Shown piece after piece: positions 1 to 8,785 of a DNA stretch of 25,541 nucleotides (position 1 is the stretch's first letter; each line of letters starts with the position of its first letter). The DNA comes from Coemansia sp. RSA 1804. Lineage: Eukaryota; Kickxellomycota; Kickxellomycetes; Kickxellales; Kickxellaceae. The DNA is taken from the NCBI GenBank assembly GCA_027578815.1, contig JANBTH010000219.1, forward strand, positions 1 to 25,541, read 5' to 3'. The notes under the pieces are model-generated. The model made no database searches. It was not told the DNA's origin and saw only the letters and a program-made list of their open reading frames with translations. The position numbers and the translations under genes are program-made.

Positions 1-1512
1 CACCACCACCACTACCACCATCCTCATCACAGCCATCACTTGTTTGCAAACAACGCTGTTGCACCAGCACAGTATGTGAACCATCAGATGTTTGCATATG
101 AAGATGACGCACATTCACTTCCACCGCCACCGCTTGATCCTCCGCGGTTCAAGCAGTCTGGAGAAGCAGGGGTAGATAACGAGTACGATTCCAGCGACAC
201 TGATATGTCGTATTTAAGAACGCCACAAGAGAGCGGGTCCGAGGAGGAGGAAGAGGAAGAAGAAGAGGGAGAGTATGAAGAGGAAGAGACGGGGAGCTAC
301 GAGGAAGGCGAAGAAGATGGGGAAGAAGAAGAAGTTGATGAGGACGGCGATGAGGAAATGGATGACAGTCTTCGTGGGTCCAGAGGATTGACTGCTGAAA
401 CAAACGCAGTCGCTCACCAGCCAGAATATAACAGCAGCATCAATGCAAGTATAGGCACTGGCTATTCTGGCAGCAACAATATAGCAGCATTGTCGCCACA
501 ACAGCAGCAGCAGCAGCAGCCCTACGAGCCAGAGAATATGTATGTCCCGATGGCTAGCACCAGCATAGCCAAAGGAAAGCAGGTAGCAGCAGCATCAGCA
601 AGAGCAGAGGATGGCGACTATGGAGCGCCAAGTCGGGCAGCTTCTTCTTCATCGCGATCACGTACAAGCGTGTACATCCAGACGAGTGTGGATATAGATA
701 GTGCGGCACGGTATGGCGAGGGATACAAGCACATGAACATTGACAAGCACGACGACGGTAGTCTGGTTGTGGCCACGCCAGAGGAAGCAGCGGCGGGGGC
801 TGGGGCTGGGGCGTCGCAGAGCAATAACGATGGGTTTATGCCGGCGCTGATATCGGCGGCCAGGCGTAAGCGTGAGATCCAGATCGTCAGTTTCCAGAAC
901 TCGGTGGATGCGCCGAACAACGCGATATCGGGACCACATGCAGGACCACCAGGATCAAGCGCAGCCAATGTCAGCAGTAATGGCTTAATGGGCGACAACG
1001 CAAACGCAGGCGAGTTGCCATTGTTTGAAGGCGCGCAGCGAGCGAGGCATGAGGAAGAAGGTGCAGAGGAGGAAAGAGGAGACGAAGAGAGAAACGACAA
1101 TGCCGCCGCATCGGGCGAGGGCAGCACTGCAGCAACAGACCTGGTGCTGGACATTGCAGTGAATGCGATGATGGAGTCGATGAGTGCGTCGCAGGCAGTG
1201 ATGCAGATCCGGTGTCAGCAGTGTCCGGAGTCGGCACCAGTGGTTCTGTCGCAGGAGTGGGAGACGCACCGCGACTGGCACATTGCGCGGCACCTGCAGG
1301 AGCGCGAGCTGCGACATGATCAAGTGGCCCAGCATATCCAGCAGGCGTTTGTGCGCGTAGAGGTCGATAGACCGGCAGCCAAGCGCGCCAAATTCGAAGA
1401 TCGTGTAGTGAAGACAGCAGCGGCGTCGTCGTCGTCTTCATCGACGCAGGCGCCGGCGCCATCGTCTGCATCGAAACGAAGACAGCAGACGATCAGCGAG
1501 GTCTGGAAGTAA
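1..1512 (+). CDS. Acidic disordered protein with C-terminal UBZ3 zinc finger and PIP-like tail (5' partial)
   Basis: The reading frame is open from base 1, so the start lies outside the window; 503 codons are visible. The N-terminal visible part is His-rich, then strongly acidic (glutamate-rich run coded by about 236-365), then Gln, Ser and Ala-rich, all apparently disordered. Near the end (about 1213-1310) is a C-x2-C ... H-x3-H finger whose second half, HRDWHIARHLQ, matches the UBZ3 ubiquitin-binding finger of DNA polymerase eta, including the key Asp between the two His. The last residues, QQTISEVWK, resemble a PCNA-interacting box (Q-x-x-I-x-x-V-W, with Val in place of the first aromatic). 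Known: UBZ3 plus PIP directs eta to ubiquitinated PCNA at stalled forks. Inferred: a similar recruitment role. No polymerase domain is visible, but it could lie upstream. The frame is sure; the family name is not. Confidence 0.7.
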   Translation, partial: HHHHYHHPHHSHHLFANNAVAPAQYVNHQMFAYEDDAHSLPPPPLDPPRFKQSGEAGVDNEYDSSDTDMSYLRTPQESGSEEEEEEEEEGEYEEEETGSYEEGEEDGEEEEVDEDGDEEMDDSLRGSRGLTAETNAVAHQPEYNSSINASIGTGYSGSNNIAALSPQQQQQQQPYEPENMYVPMASTSIAKGKQVAAASARAEDGDYGAPSRAASSSSRSRTSVYIQTSVDIDSAARYGEGYKHMNIDKHDDGSLVVATPEEAAAGAGAGASQSNNDGFMPALISAARRKREIQIVSFQNSVDAPNNAISGPHAGPPGSSAANVSSNGLMGDNANAGELPLFEGAQRARHEEEGAEEERGDEERNDNAAASGEGSTAATDLVLDIAVNAMMESMSASQAVMQIRCQQCPESAPVVLSQEWETHRDWHIARHLQERELRHDQVAQHIQQAFVRVEVDRPAAKRAKFEDRVVKTAAASSSSSSTQAPAPSSASKRRQQTISEVWK

Positions 1513-1578
1513 GACGGCCCGTCTTGAAGCTGGTGGAGATGCCCCACAAGTCCGGCGGGATGGCAGTGGTGGTGGGGG

Positions 1579-1586
1579 TATAAAAG
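1579..1586 (+). promoter_or_regulatory. TATA box, ARP6 promoter
   Basis: TATAAAAG lies about 175 nt upstream of the ARP6 start codon, in the 248-nt gap after the preceding gene. It is the only strong TATA element in the gap. Assignment is by position only. Confidence 0.5.
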
Positions 1587-1760
1587 CGGCGTGTATTACA
1601 GCATTAAATAGTTTGGGGATTAGTTGCTTCCATCATCGTTGTCTCGCCCTGTTTTTGCCATTGTTATTCATTGGAAATATTCTGGATATTTTATATTTAT
1701 TCATTGGGTTTGGAAAAGGCGGTAAAGCAACAAAGAGAACCTCCCTCTCCCTCTCCAGGC

Positions 1761-3005
1761 ATGCGGACGCTGGTGCTGGACAACGGGTCGTACTCGATCA
1801 AGTGCGGCTACACAGAAGACATTGGCACCGGTTCCGACGGACAGAAACAGAAGGAGCTTCCGCTGGTGATTCCAAACACGGTGACGCGGACAAAGCGCAC
1901 GCGGCGTGTGTGTGTGGCGGATCTGGCGGAGACTGGCATAGGCGGCGATCTGTCGGGGCTGTACTACCGGTCGCCGTTCGAGCGCGGGTATCTGGTGCGG
2001 TGGGACGCGGAGCTGGCGATCTGGGACCGCGTGCTAAGCGACGCTGTGCTGGGATGCACGCCTGGGGAGACGCATCTGACGGTGACGGAGCCGGTTCTGA
2101 ACTTTGCGCAGATCCAGCGGAACATGGACGAGGTGGTGTTTGAGGAGTACGGGTTTGCGTCGGCGGTGCGGACGCCTGCAACACGGCTAGCAGCAGCAGA
2201 AGTTGCAGCCGCAAAAGGAGCGGCGGAGTGTGTGGTGGTGGTGGATGTGGGCCACGCGGCGACCCATGTGGTGCCGTACTGGCGCGGACGGCAGGTGGTG
2301 GAGGCGATCCGCCGAGTGGATGTGGGCGGCCGGATGCTGACCAGCTATCTGAAGGAGACGGTGTCGTTCCGGTACTGGGACATGACGGACGAGACGTACA
2401 TTATGAATGCGGTCAAGGAGCAGACGTGCTTTGTGTCGCGGGATTTTGCCCGCGACCAGGAGAACGCTGCCGCTGTGCGCGTCGAGTACGTGCTGCCTGA
2501 CTTTGTGACCTCGACCCGCGGGTATGTGCGCAGCGGCGACGGTGCCAGCCTGGCGGATCGGCAGCAGATCCAGAACCAGCAGGTGCTGCCGCTGGCCAGG
2601 GAGCGGTTTGCAGTGCCCGAGGCGCTGTTCCACCCGTCCGATGTTGCCATCGACGATGCGGGCGGCATCCATCGCGCCGTGGTGCAGGCCATCGGAGCGT
2701 GTCCGCCCGAGACGCGCGGCGTCATGCTGGCCAACATTGCGCTTGTTGGCGGGTCGGCGCGGCTGCCGGGGCTGCGTGAGCGGCTGCAGGCCGAGGTCCA
2801 GGCGATGAGCCCCGACGCCGCGCGTGTAAGCGTCGCTGTGTCTGGTGATGGCGACGACGATGATCCTGCTGCGTGTGCCTGGCGCGGCGGGTGCCTCCTG
2901 GCTGAGCAGCAGAAGACTGCGCCTGACGGGTGGCGGGTATCCAGGCAGGAGTACCATGAGCTTGGGCCCGACCGGACGGTGGCCCGCTTTGCCCGATTCA
3001 GCTGA
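1761..3005 (+). CDS. ARP6: Actin-related protein 6 (SWR1 complex subunit)
   Basis: The 414-residue product has an actin fold. It begins with the first phosphate-binding strand (LVLDNGSYSIKCGY, residues 4-17) and has the ARP6-type PFERGYLVRWD (72-82), TEPVLNFAQIQ then EVVFEEYGF (109-132), the second phosphate loop VDVGHAATHVVPY (161-173), VNVGG-like VDVGG (187-191), MTDETY-type segment (208-213), LVGGSARLPG (328-337) and a C-terminal WRGGCLLA (374-381). The FEEY block and DET segment are typical of ARP6 rather than actin or other ARPs. Known role: ARP6 is a core part of the nuclear SWR1/SRCAP remodeller, which deposits histone H2A.Z. The ATG at 1761 starts exactly at the actin-fold N terminus; the frame is open upstream to 1671, but no ATG occurs there. 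Codons are GC-rich. There is no intron. Confidence 0.93.
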   Translation: MRTLVLDNGSYSIKCGYTEDIGTGSDGQKQKELPLVIPNTVTRTKRTRRVCVADLAETGIGGDLSGLYYRSPFERGYLVRWDAELAIWDRVLSDAVLGCTPGETHLTVTEPVLNFAQIQRNMDEVVFEEYGFASAVRTPATRLAAAEVAAAKGAAECVVVVDVGHAATHVVPYWRGRQVVEAIRRVDVGGRMLTSYLKETVSFRYWDMTDETYIMNAVKEQTCFVSRDFARDQENAAAVRVEYVLPDFVTSTRGYVRSGDGASLADRQQIQNQQVLPLARERFAVPEALFHPSDVAIDDAGGIHRAVVQAIGACPPETRGVMLANIALVGGSARLPGLRERLQAEVQAMSPDAARVSVAVSGDGDDDDPAACAWRGGCLLAEQQKTAPDGWRVSRQEYHELGPDRTVARFARFS

Positions 3006-4059
3006 GAATCCTTCTTGTGGAGGAGACAGGGGCAGGGAGATGCGACGAGGATCGTGCTGCCTGCTGTTGTGGAGGGGGCGTGTGTGATCTGCAAAAGCGA
3101 GGCAAGACATGTCAGCAGGCGTCGTCTTTCTGGGCGAGAGGCCTTTTTCTTTCTTCCTTTCTTTCTGTGCCTAGCTGCGTCAGTATCCTTAGCCTGCATG
3201 CCGCCTTCAACTGTAACGTAGCAGAAGCAGGCAGGCAGGCGGCGCTTGCTTGTTCTGTCCGCCCAACCCTGTTTCTCCTTTTATTTTTCGATTTATCCCA
3301 TCGTGGCCATTGTTTGGCAAGACGTTTTATTTGTTGTTCGTCTTTCTGCTCTACTAACAAACTAAAAAACCTTTTTTCCTTCTTCCTTTTTTGCTTCTTT
3401 CCTTCTTTCTTTCTTGCTGCATTCCTTTTATATATAAAACAGCTCCTTTTTACATTTTTATTTCCTTTTATCCCCTTTCCCCTTCTTCCCCCTCCCCACG
3501 AGAAAAAGGACAAGAAAGTAGTCGGAGTCAACAACAACAAAACAACAGCAGCAACAAAATAGACGCCCCTTGGATTAAAAAACACACACGAGCCATCCAA
3601 CTCGCCAATAACTGGAAACGAAATACCTGGATTTCTTCTTTTGCCTTTTTATCCTGCAGTCAATTAACGAGCTGGTGCTACTTTTCCATCTTTCTGTTCC
3701 AAACTCTAGTACTAACGACACACATACATACACTTCATACACAGCCTAACGACACTACCACCCATCACACTTGCTCTTCACAGCAGCACCAGCATAATAG
3801 TCATCATCCCACTACTACTGTCCACTTTTTTCTTTTTCTTTTTCCACTTGGCATTACTAACCGAACCACCACATCCGCACTAATCCCACCCCATCCCATT
3901 CCATTTTATCATCAGCCTCAGCCTCAGCCTCAGCTGTTGAAAGCAAACAAACGCCCCTCCCCCTAAAGAAAGAGACCCCCCTCCCGAGACACATAGATAC
4001 AGGATATCTTTTTTCCCACTAAAAAGGCATTCATCGCTTTTCTTCGTTCCGCGATCACT
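3006..4059 (+). other. Long pyrimidine-rich intergenic region and STRAP leader
   Basis: This 1,054-nt stretch contains no convincing gene. It begins with the ARP6 3' end, where I found no AATAAA, then turns strongly C/T-rich on the plus strand (about 3120-3510) and A/C-rich (about 3525-3800), as in many fungal promoters and leaders. A short CAGCCT repeat (three copies plus a part) lies at 3913-3935. Frames through it are low-complexity Phe/Ser/Leu or Thr/His runs and look spurious. Confidence 0.6.
3433..3439 (+). promoter_or_regulatory. Possible TATA box for the STRAP gene
   Basis: TATAAAA ends a run of alternating TA in the gap before the STRAP gene. It is about 620 nt from the start codon, so it would imply a long leader or a leader intron. 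Position-based, weak. Confidence 0.3.
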
Positions 4060-5205
4060 ATGCCGTCGTCAACCACGCCGTCTCCCCAGCCACAGACGCC
4101 GCAGATTCCGCTAACCTGTTCGGGACACACGCGCCCCGTTGTGCAGCTGGCCTTTTCGGGCTTCATCTCCGGCAGCAACAGCAACTACATGCTCATCAGC
4201 GCATGCAAAGGTAAGGACATATGGAAAACCAGTCTCCTTTTTTTGACTCCGACTGGGACGGAAAATGAGAAAAACAAGCCTCCCGCACCTCTTTCTTTCT
4301 CTGCTTTGATCTGCGATTAACCGATTGATTCCTTCTTTTTTGCCTCCTCCGCCGTAGACGGAAAGCCGATCCTGCGCAACGGGCCGACCGGCGACTGGCT
4401 GGGCACATTCGTCGGCCACAAGGGCGCGGTGTGGAGCGCCATGCTCAACGCCGCCACCACCAGAGCCGTCACCGCATCGGCCGACTACACAGCCAAGGTG
4501 TGGAACGCCATCACTGGCCAGGAGCTGGTGACGCTCGCACACAAGCACATTGTCAAGACGGCCGACTTTGCGGCTGGCGACAATGGCGACGACGACGAAG
4601 GCAACGCTGTGGTCACCGGCGGCCAGGACAAGGCGGTGCGGCTGTTCGATGTAGCGCGGCCCGATGCGCCTACCGTTGTGGCCACGCACGACGCGCCGCT
4701 GCGCAACGTCAAGTGGTCGGCGCACAGGCGGCTGGTGCTGAGCGCCGCCGACGACCGCTGCATCAACGCCATCGATGTGCGCGCCCCGCCGGCCGCCGCT
4801 GTTGTTGCCTCGCTGGCGGCGCCGGCGCCAATTGCCAACATCTCGCTGACGGGCGACGGCAGACTGCTGTCGTGTGCGGCCGGCAACCGCGTGGTTGTGT
4901 GGGACACCGATGCGCTCGGAGTCGTCAAGGACTTTGCTGTCGACTACGAGGTGTCTGTTGCCGCCATCAATCCGCAGAGATCGCGCATTGTTGCCGGCGC
5001 AAAGTCCGATCTCCTCATCCGCGTCATCGACTACGACTCGGGCGCCCTCGTTGACACGCACAAGGGCCACCACGGCCCCGTCCACGACGCCTGCTTCAAT
5101 CCCGACGGTCACGTGTACGCCACTGGCTCGGAGGACGGAACCGTCAGGCTCTGGCAGACTAACCCCGGAACCGTCTACGGTCTGTGGCAGCCCAGGGCGC
5201 TGTGA
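4060..5205 (+). CDS. STRAP: STRAP/unrip-type WD40-repeat protein, two exons
   Basis: Exons 4060-4210 and 4358-5205 join in frame (999 nt, 332 residues). The N terminus, IPLTCSGHTRPVVQLAFSG (about 16-34), then LISACK-DGKP across the splice, then TGDWLGTFVGHKGAVW (61-76) and TLAHKHIVKT (109-118), is the signature of STRAP (serine-threonine kinase receptor-associated protein, unrip). WD-type repeats follow to the end, the last reading YATGSEDGTVRLWQT near the C terminus. In animals STRAP is cytoplasmic, binds the SMN complex and dampens TGF-beta signalling; a fungus has no TGF-beta pathway, so an RNP-assembly or translation-linked scaffold role is more likely (inference). The protein lacks the longer acidic tail of animal STRAP. 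An AATAAA lies 68 nt after the stop. Confidence 0.94.
4211..4357 (+). other. Intron 1 of the STRAP gene (147 nt)
   Basis: It starts GTAAGG and ends in a pyrimidine-rich tract with GCCGTAG. A branch-like GATTAAC sits about 40 nt before the 3' end. It splits the Asp codon of the conserved ACKDGKP motif (G in exon 1, AC in exon 2), and the join restores the STRAP family sequence exactly, which makes the call strong. Confidence 0.93.
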
Positions 5206-5273
5206 TCCGCTCAGCTCTCCTTCTTTTGTTTAGTGCCTTGATTTCGTTGGCAGCAACAGCAACGACAAAAATG

Positions 5274-5279
5274 AATAAA
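5274..5279 (+). terminator. AATAAA poly(A) signal, STRAP gene
   Basis: AATAAA is 68 nt after the STRAP stop and 143 nt before the next start codon, a normal place for 3' processing between tandem genes. Confidence 0.55.
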
Positions 5280-5407
5280 TGCCGCCTTTGGAGCCCAGCC
5301 TCTCTTTCAGTAAGAAAATCCGCGCTCAGCGCCAAATTGCTTTCTCCCTCCTTTCTCTTCTTTTCCCTGCAAAAAGTAATCTGCCTTCTTTTTCGCTGCT
5401 CTAAATT

Positions 5408-5425
5408 ATGCCGATTCCCGAATGA
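5408..5425 (+). promoter_or_regulatory. Upstream ORF of five codons overlapping the Oca-like start (ATGA)
   Basis: ATG CCG ATT CCC GAA TGA sits directly before the main gene. Its stop TGA at 5423 overlaps the main ATG at 5422 as ATGA, so a ribosome ending the peptide would stop right on the main start. Whether it is translated depends on where the transcript begins, which the sequence does not show. Confidence 0.4.
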
Positions 5426-6012
5426 AGGAGCTTCCCGACTACTTTGTGCATGTTCCCGAGGCCTTTGCGCTGGTCGAGGAGGGCGTGTACCGCTGCAGCG
5501 GGGTTCTGACGCGGGAGCAGATAAAGTACCTGGACACGCTGGACCTGAAAACAGTGCTGGTTCTCTCGGTGGAGGGCCCATCACGCGCGTTCACGCAGTA
5601 CATCAAAGCCAAGGGCATCCGTAGGATCCACCTGGGCATGACGCGGTGGCAGTCGAGTCTCGGGTGGAAGCCCGTCAGCGAGGAGCTGATCAAGGACGGG
5701 CTCGAGTGCATTCTGGACCGCTCGACCCACCCGCTCCTGGTCGTCTGCTCGTCGGGCGTCCGCGAAACCGGCACGCTCGTCGGGTGCCTGCGCAAACTGC
5801 AGCACTGGAACTTCAACTCCATCGTGTACGAGTACAGGAGCTTTGCTGGCGGGAAGGGGAAGTATGCGCAGGAGCTGTTTATTGAGCTCTTTGACGTCGA
5901 TTTGGTCTCCCTCCCGCCCTCGCTCCCCGAGTGGTTTGCCTATGAGCAGAAGATGTGGCTGCGCGAGCAGCGCGAGAGGTTTGCTGAGCTGCACGGTGGC
6001 ATAAAGATTTAG
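5422..6012 (+). CDS. Oca/Siw14-family phosphatase-like protein, likely catalytically inactive
   Basis: The product has 196 residues. YRCSGVLTREQIKYLDTLDLKTVLVLS (about 23-49) is the typical N-terminal half of the fungal Oca/Siw14 atypical dual-specificity phosphatases, and LRKLQHWNFNSIVYEYRSFA with ELFIELFD (123-158) is their conserved C-terminal helix block. Known: active members such as Siw14 cleave inositol pyrophosphates, and Oca proteins act in a complex in yeast. The active loop should read H-C-x5-R-T/S. Here it reads VCSSGVRETG: Cys109 is kept, the preceding His is Val, and the Arg position (C+6) is Glu115, with an Arg displaced to C+5. I infer a pseudophosphatase or scaffold, as suggested for some Oca paralogues. 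The start is the first in-frame ATG. Which Oca number it matches is unclear. Confidence 0.85.
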   Translation: MKELPDYFVHVPEAFALVEEGVYRCSGVLTREQIKYLDTLDLKTVLVLSVEGPSRAFTQYIKAKGIRRIHLGMTRWQSSLGWKPVSEELIKDGLECILDRSTHPLLVVCSSGVRETGTLVGCLRKLQHWNFNSIVYEYRSFAGGKGKYAQELFIELFDVDLVSLPPSLPEWFAYEQKMWLREQRERFAELHGGIKI

Positions 6013-6223
6013 TGGGAGCGTCGCAGATAAGGAGGGATGGGCACAGGGGAGGAGACTTGTTTCTGCCAATGTTCGCTTATCGATTGAATGGAATGACTTT
6101 AGACGCGGTACCCGTGGCGAAACAGGGCGGAGGGTGTTCCGCAGGTTCCATCCACCTTCTTTGTCGTTGTGGCCCAGGACTTTGCTCCGATGGAAAAAAA
6201 AACAACCATTCACCCATTCATTT

Positions 6224-6229
6224 AATAAA
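6224..6229 (+). terminator. AATAAA poly(A) signal, Oca-like gene
   Basis: AATAAA lies 212 nt after the stop codon and is the first such motif on this strand. Confidence 0.45.
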
Positions 6230-6685
6230 ACCAGCATATCACAGAACACATGAAAGCTAGAAAGCTGAATTGACCAGGCATGTCCACGTGCCCCCCCCCC
6301 CCCCGCTCAGTCTTTTGGCTATCTTTCTGACATCTGGCCAATAGGCAGCGACAACATGGGACATGTCCATTTCATAAATCGCTATTTCGGCCTTTTGCGC
6401 ATCCGTCTTTGTTGCGGATTTTTCTATGCTTTCTTATTTACCTGATAAAAGGCGTGATCTTGCTTCAATTACGTCTTCAATGAATTGCAGCAGGTATAGA
6501 ACAGAGAGACGGGGGAGAGAGGCAGTAAGCCGCAAATGTTACCGCCTTTACAACACACCCACCAAGCAATATGAGCACATGTCCGCCGCACTTGGTAGAA
6601 TGGCAACGGGAATTGGGCGTTAAACGTGTGAGGTTTCAGCAAGCTGGGGCGGCTGGGCTTTGTCGCTTTTGCCTCCCTTCTTCCC

Positions 6686-6713
6686 TTTCCTCTTTCCTCT
6701 TTCCTCTTTCCTC
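6686..6713. repeat. Heptamer microsatellite TTTCCTC x4
   Basis: Four perfect tandem heptamers sit in a C/T-rich tract about 145 nt upstream of a TATA box. Likely simple-sequence slippage. Confidence 0.8.
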
Positions 6714-6856
6714 TGTGCTGTCTGTGCCTACTTTTTTTTGCTGGTCAATAGACAAACAAATTCTCGTCATTCTTGCTTCCTTGTCTTCTTGGTAGCTGGG
6801 CTGTATGCACGAATTGCACTCTTTTATTATCAACATTTGTTATCCACCCATCTCTT

Positions 6857-6864
6857 TATAAAAG
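6857..6864 (+). promoter_or_regulatory. TATA box, R3H-domain gene
   Basis: TATAAAAG lies 128 nt upstream of the exon 1 ATG and follows a C/T-rich tract. Assigned by position. Confidence 0.5.
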
Positions 6865-6991
6865 AACGGCAAAGCCCGGTTGCTTGTAACCACCAACCGC
6901 ATTACTTGGCATTACTCGGGCTTCTTTTTCTTTTTTGTGCTGACGCCCTTTTTTTATAATCTGTGGACAAGTAACGAACGTTAAACTGAAT

Positions 6992-8785
6992 ATGGCTATC
7001 CTGGCAGCACTTGGAATGGGCAGCTTGCGTGTTTCCAGCGCCAATGCCTCCACGAGCACCCTGCCGCACAGACATCACCGCTCTGCAGCAACCTCGGCCG
7101 GTGCCGATAATGCAAACGTCTCCAGCAATGCCAGCAATGACGACAACGGTAAGCTCATCTTGAATGTATAAACCACTGTCTGGATGGTAATGATTCACTT
7201 TATATCCAACTCCTTTTTGCCATTGCGTCCTTCTGTGGACTGCGGTTATCATCTAATTCATGCCGCAGGCGTGTGTCTGTCATAAAAGAACATACTCTTT
7301 TGTAAGCTATAAAGACGCATTTGAATAAAAGTGCGAGTCGGAAACGATGACGACAACATTCTTCTCTTCTCCACAGCAGGCAGGAATTACAATAACTCCC
7401 CCCTCTCTCTCCATCTCTTTTCACTTGTCTGCCACCACCACCCCTCTCTGTGGACAATGGCCCATTTAATCTTCCATGCTTTCCAGGGTTTTTCTCTTTT
7501 CTCTTTGTTTTATTATTAGAGAGAGAAATGGGAAAACCACAGGGTTGGATAAAAGGCAAGTGTGATGTGTGATATGGTATTTCCGTATATGTCCATATTT
7601 CCTACTTTTTCGTTTTTTGGCTTTTACGAGGGATTCTTCATTACCTTCATTCAGTACTCGTCCTGCTTTGCATTTTCTTTTCCTTCTTGCCACTTGCGTT
7701 TCTCGCTTTCTTGAATGCTTTAACTTTAAACTATATCGTATTTAACTAGTTGGTTAGCTGGCTACTTTTTGTACTTTTTTTATTTTGCGCTGTGACAATT
7801 GCTGTATTTTTCTGTATTTCCACTTCTCTCCCCTTCATATAAAATCTCATTTATTTATATTGCTCAATCATTTTTTCATTCTTGTTGAATAACCTTCTCT
7901 TTTTTTATAGATTATTTGCGTGAACTAGAGACTGAAACCACAGACTACTTTCTTCAACCAAGACGAAAGCACTGCCAGCTCACGCCGCCATCGCCAAAGG
8001 TACAACACACCAGTAGCGACAGCAATTCAGACTCTAACGCACTGAGCTTTGACACTCCAATGGCTACAGGTATCATGAAATACAACACCAGCGGCAGCAG
8101 CAATAGCAGCACTGCTTCGCCTTTTACATCCAAGAACAGCCAGCTGTCCAAGACAGCAAAGGCAAAGACAACCCTTTCTTCTAGCCCCAGAAACGGCAGC
8201 ACTGCAAACATCGCCGGAATCCGCAGGGCGCTAAGACGTGCACACACGCCCGAGGGCCTGGTGCTACACTACGAGTCTCGCTTGCGAGCCTTTCTGGGCA
8301 TTAACGAAGACGGCTCCGAGGCAAGCAACGCAGGCTGTGAAAACGGCGATGATGACGGCGACTGGCTGATGGTTGAGCAAGACGAAGCTGGCGGCATGTT
8401 TTCGCCCGTCGGCTACAAAACCTTCCTGGATGACGATATCGTGGTCCTCGAGAAGGCGCTCAACAAGCTAAGAGACGCATCCACTGGTACTCGCAAAGGC
8501 TCGTCAACACCGTCGAAACAAAATAACAACAATAACACAAACTGCTCGTCGCCCGAAATCGTTGCTGGCATCAAAAACAGTCTTGTGGCCCAGTGGGCTA
8601 TCAACGATAGCTTCAAGCGCATGATTGTCCACACCATGTGCCGCTACTACGGTCTGGTCTCCTTCAGCGACACCACCGATTCCGGACACACGGCGCTGCA
8701 CATCTGCCATCCGCGCTTCTTCAACGACAAGGATGTTGTCGCTCCCCCGTCAACCACCTTCCACCACTTTTTATTCAATAACTAG
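6992..8785 (+). CDS. R3H-domain protein, R3HDM4-like, two exons
   Basis: Exon 1 (6992-7148) and exon 2 (7911-8785) join in phase to give 343 residues. Most of the chain is Ser/Asn-rich and disordered. A helical piece reading LVLHYESRLRAFLG and the C-terminal segment DSFKRMIVHTMCRYYGLVSFS resemble the matching parts of animal R3HDM4. The latter holds the R-x3-H signature (Arg289, His293) of the R3H fold, which binds single-stranded nucleic acid; GL-x-S-x-S after it is also typical. The function of R3HDM4-type proteins is poorly known, so I assign only probable nucleic-acid binding. The exon 1 start is chosen because it is the first ATG after a TATA box and its donor keeps frame; this exon has no recognisable domain. 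Exon 2 is secure, exon 1 less so. Confidence 0.72.
7149..7910 (+). other. Intron of the R3H gene (762 nt)
   Basis: Donor GTAAGC at 7149 and acceptor TTTTTTTATAG ending at 7910, with a GAATAAC branch-like motif about 20 nt earlier. Joining G with AT makes an Asp codon and keeps the frame. It is about five times longer than the STRAP intron. I looked for a middle exon: after the possible acceptor at 7375 the frame stays open for about 50 codons but has no good donor, so I left it out. Confidence 0.65.

Larger units (their letters stand above)
6013..6991. other. Intergenic region with simple repeats and the R3H gene promoter
   Basis: No supported gene lies here. It holds the Oca-gene 3' region, a run of 14 C (6291-6304), four tandem copies of TTTCCTC (6686-6713) and the promoter of the next gene. 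The minus strand from about 6544 to 6257 carries a protein-like frame interrupted by one TAA (see findings), without an ATG at its head. Confidence 0.55.

Noticed and set aside
2187..3199. Long minus-strand frames over ARP6 and its 3' region
   Set aside because: They are shadows of the GC-rich ARP6 gene, rich in Arg, His, Pro and Ser, with no domain.
3391..3966. 191-codon frame before the STRAP gene
   Set aside because: Low-complexity Ser/Thr/His/Pro sequence from C/T- and A/C-rich DNA, with no domain; better explained as promoter and leader.
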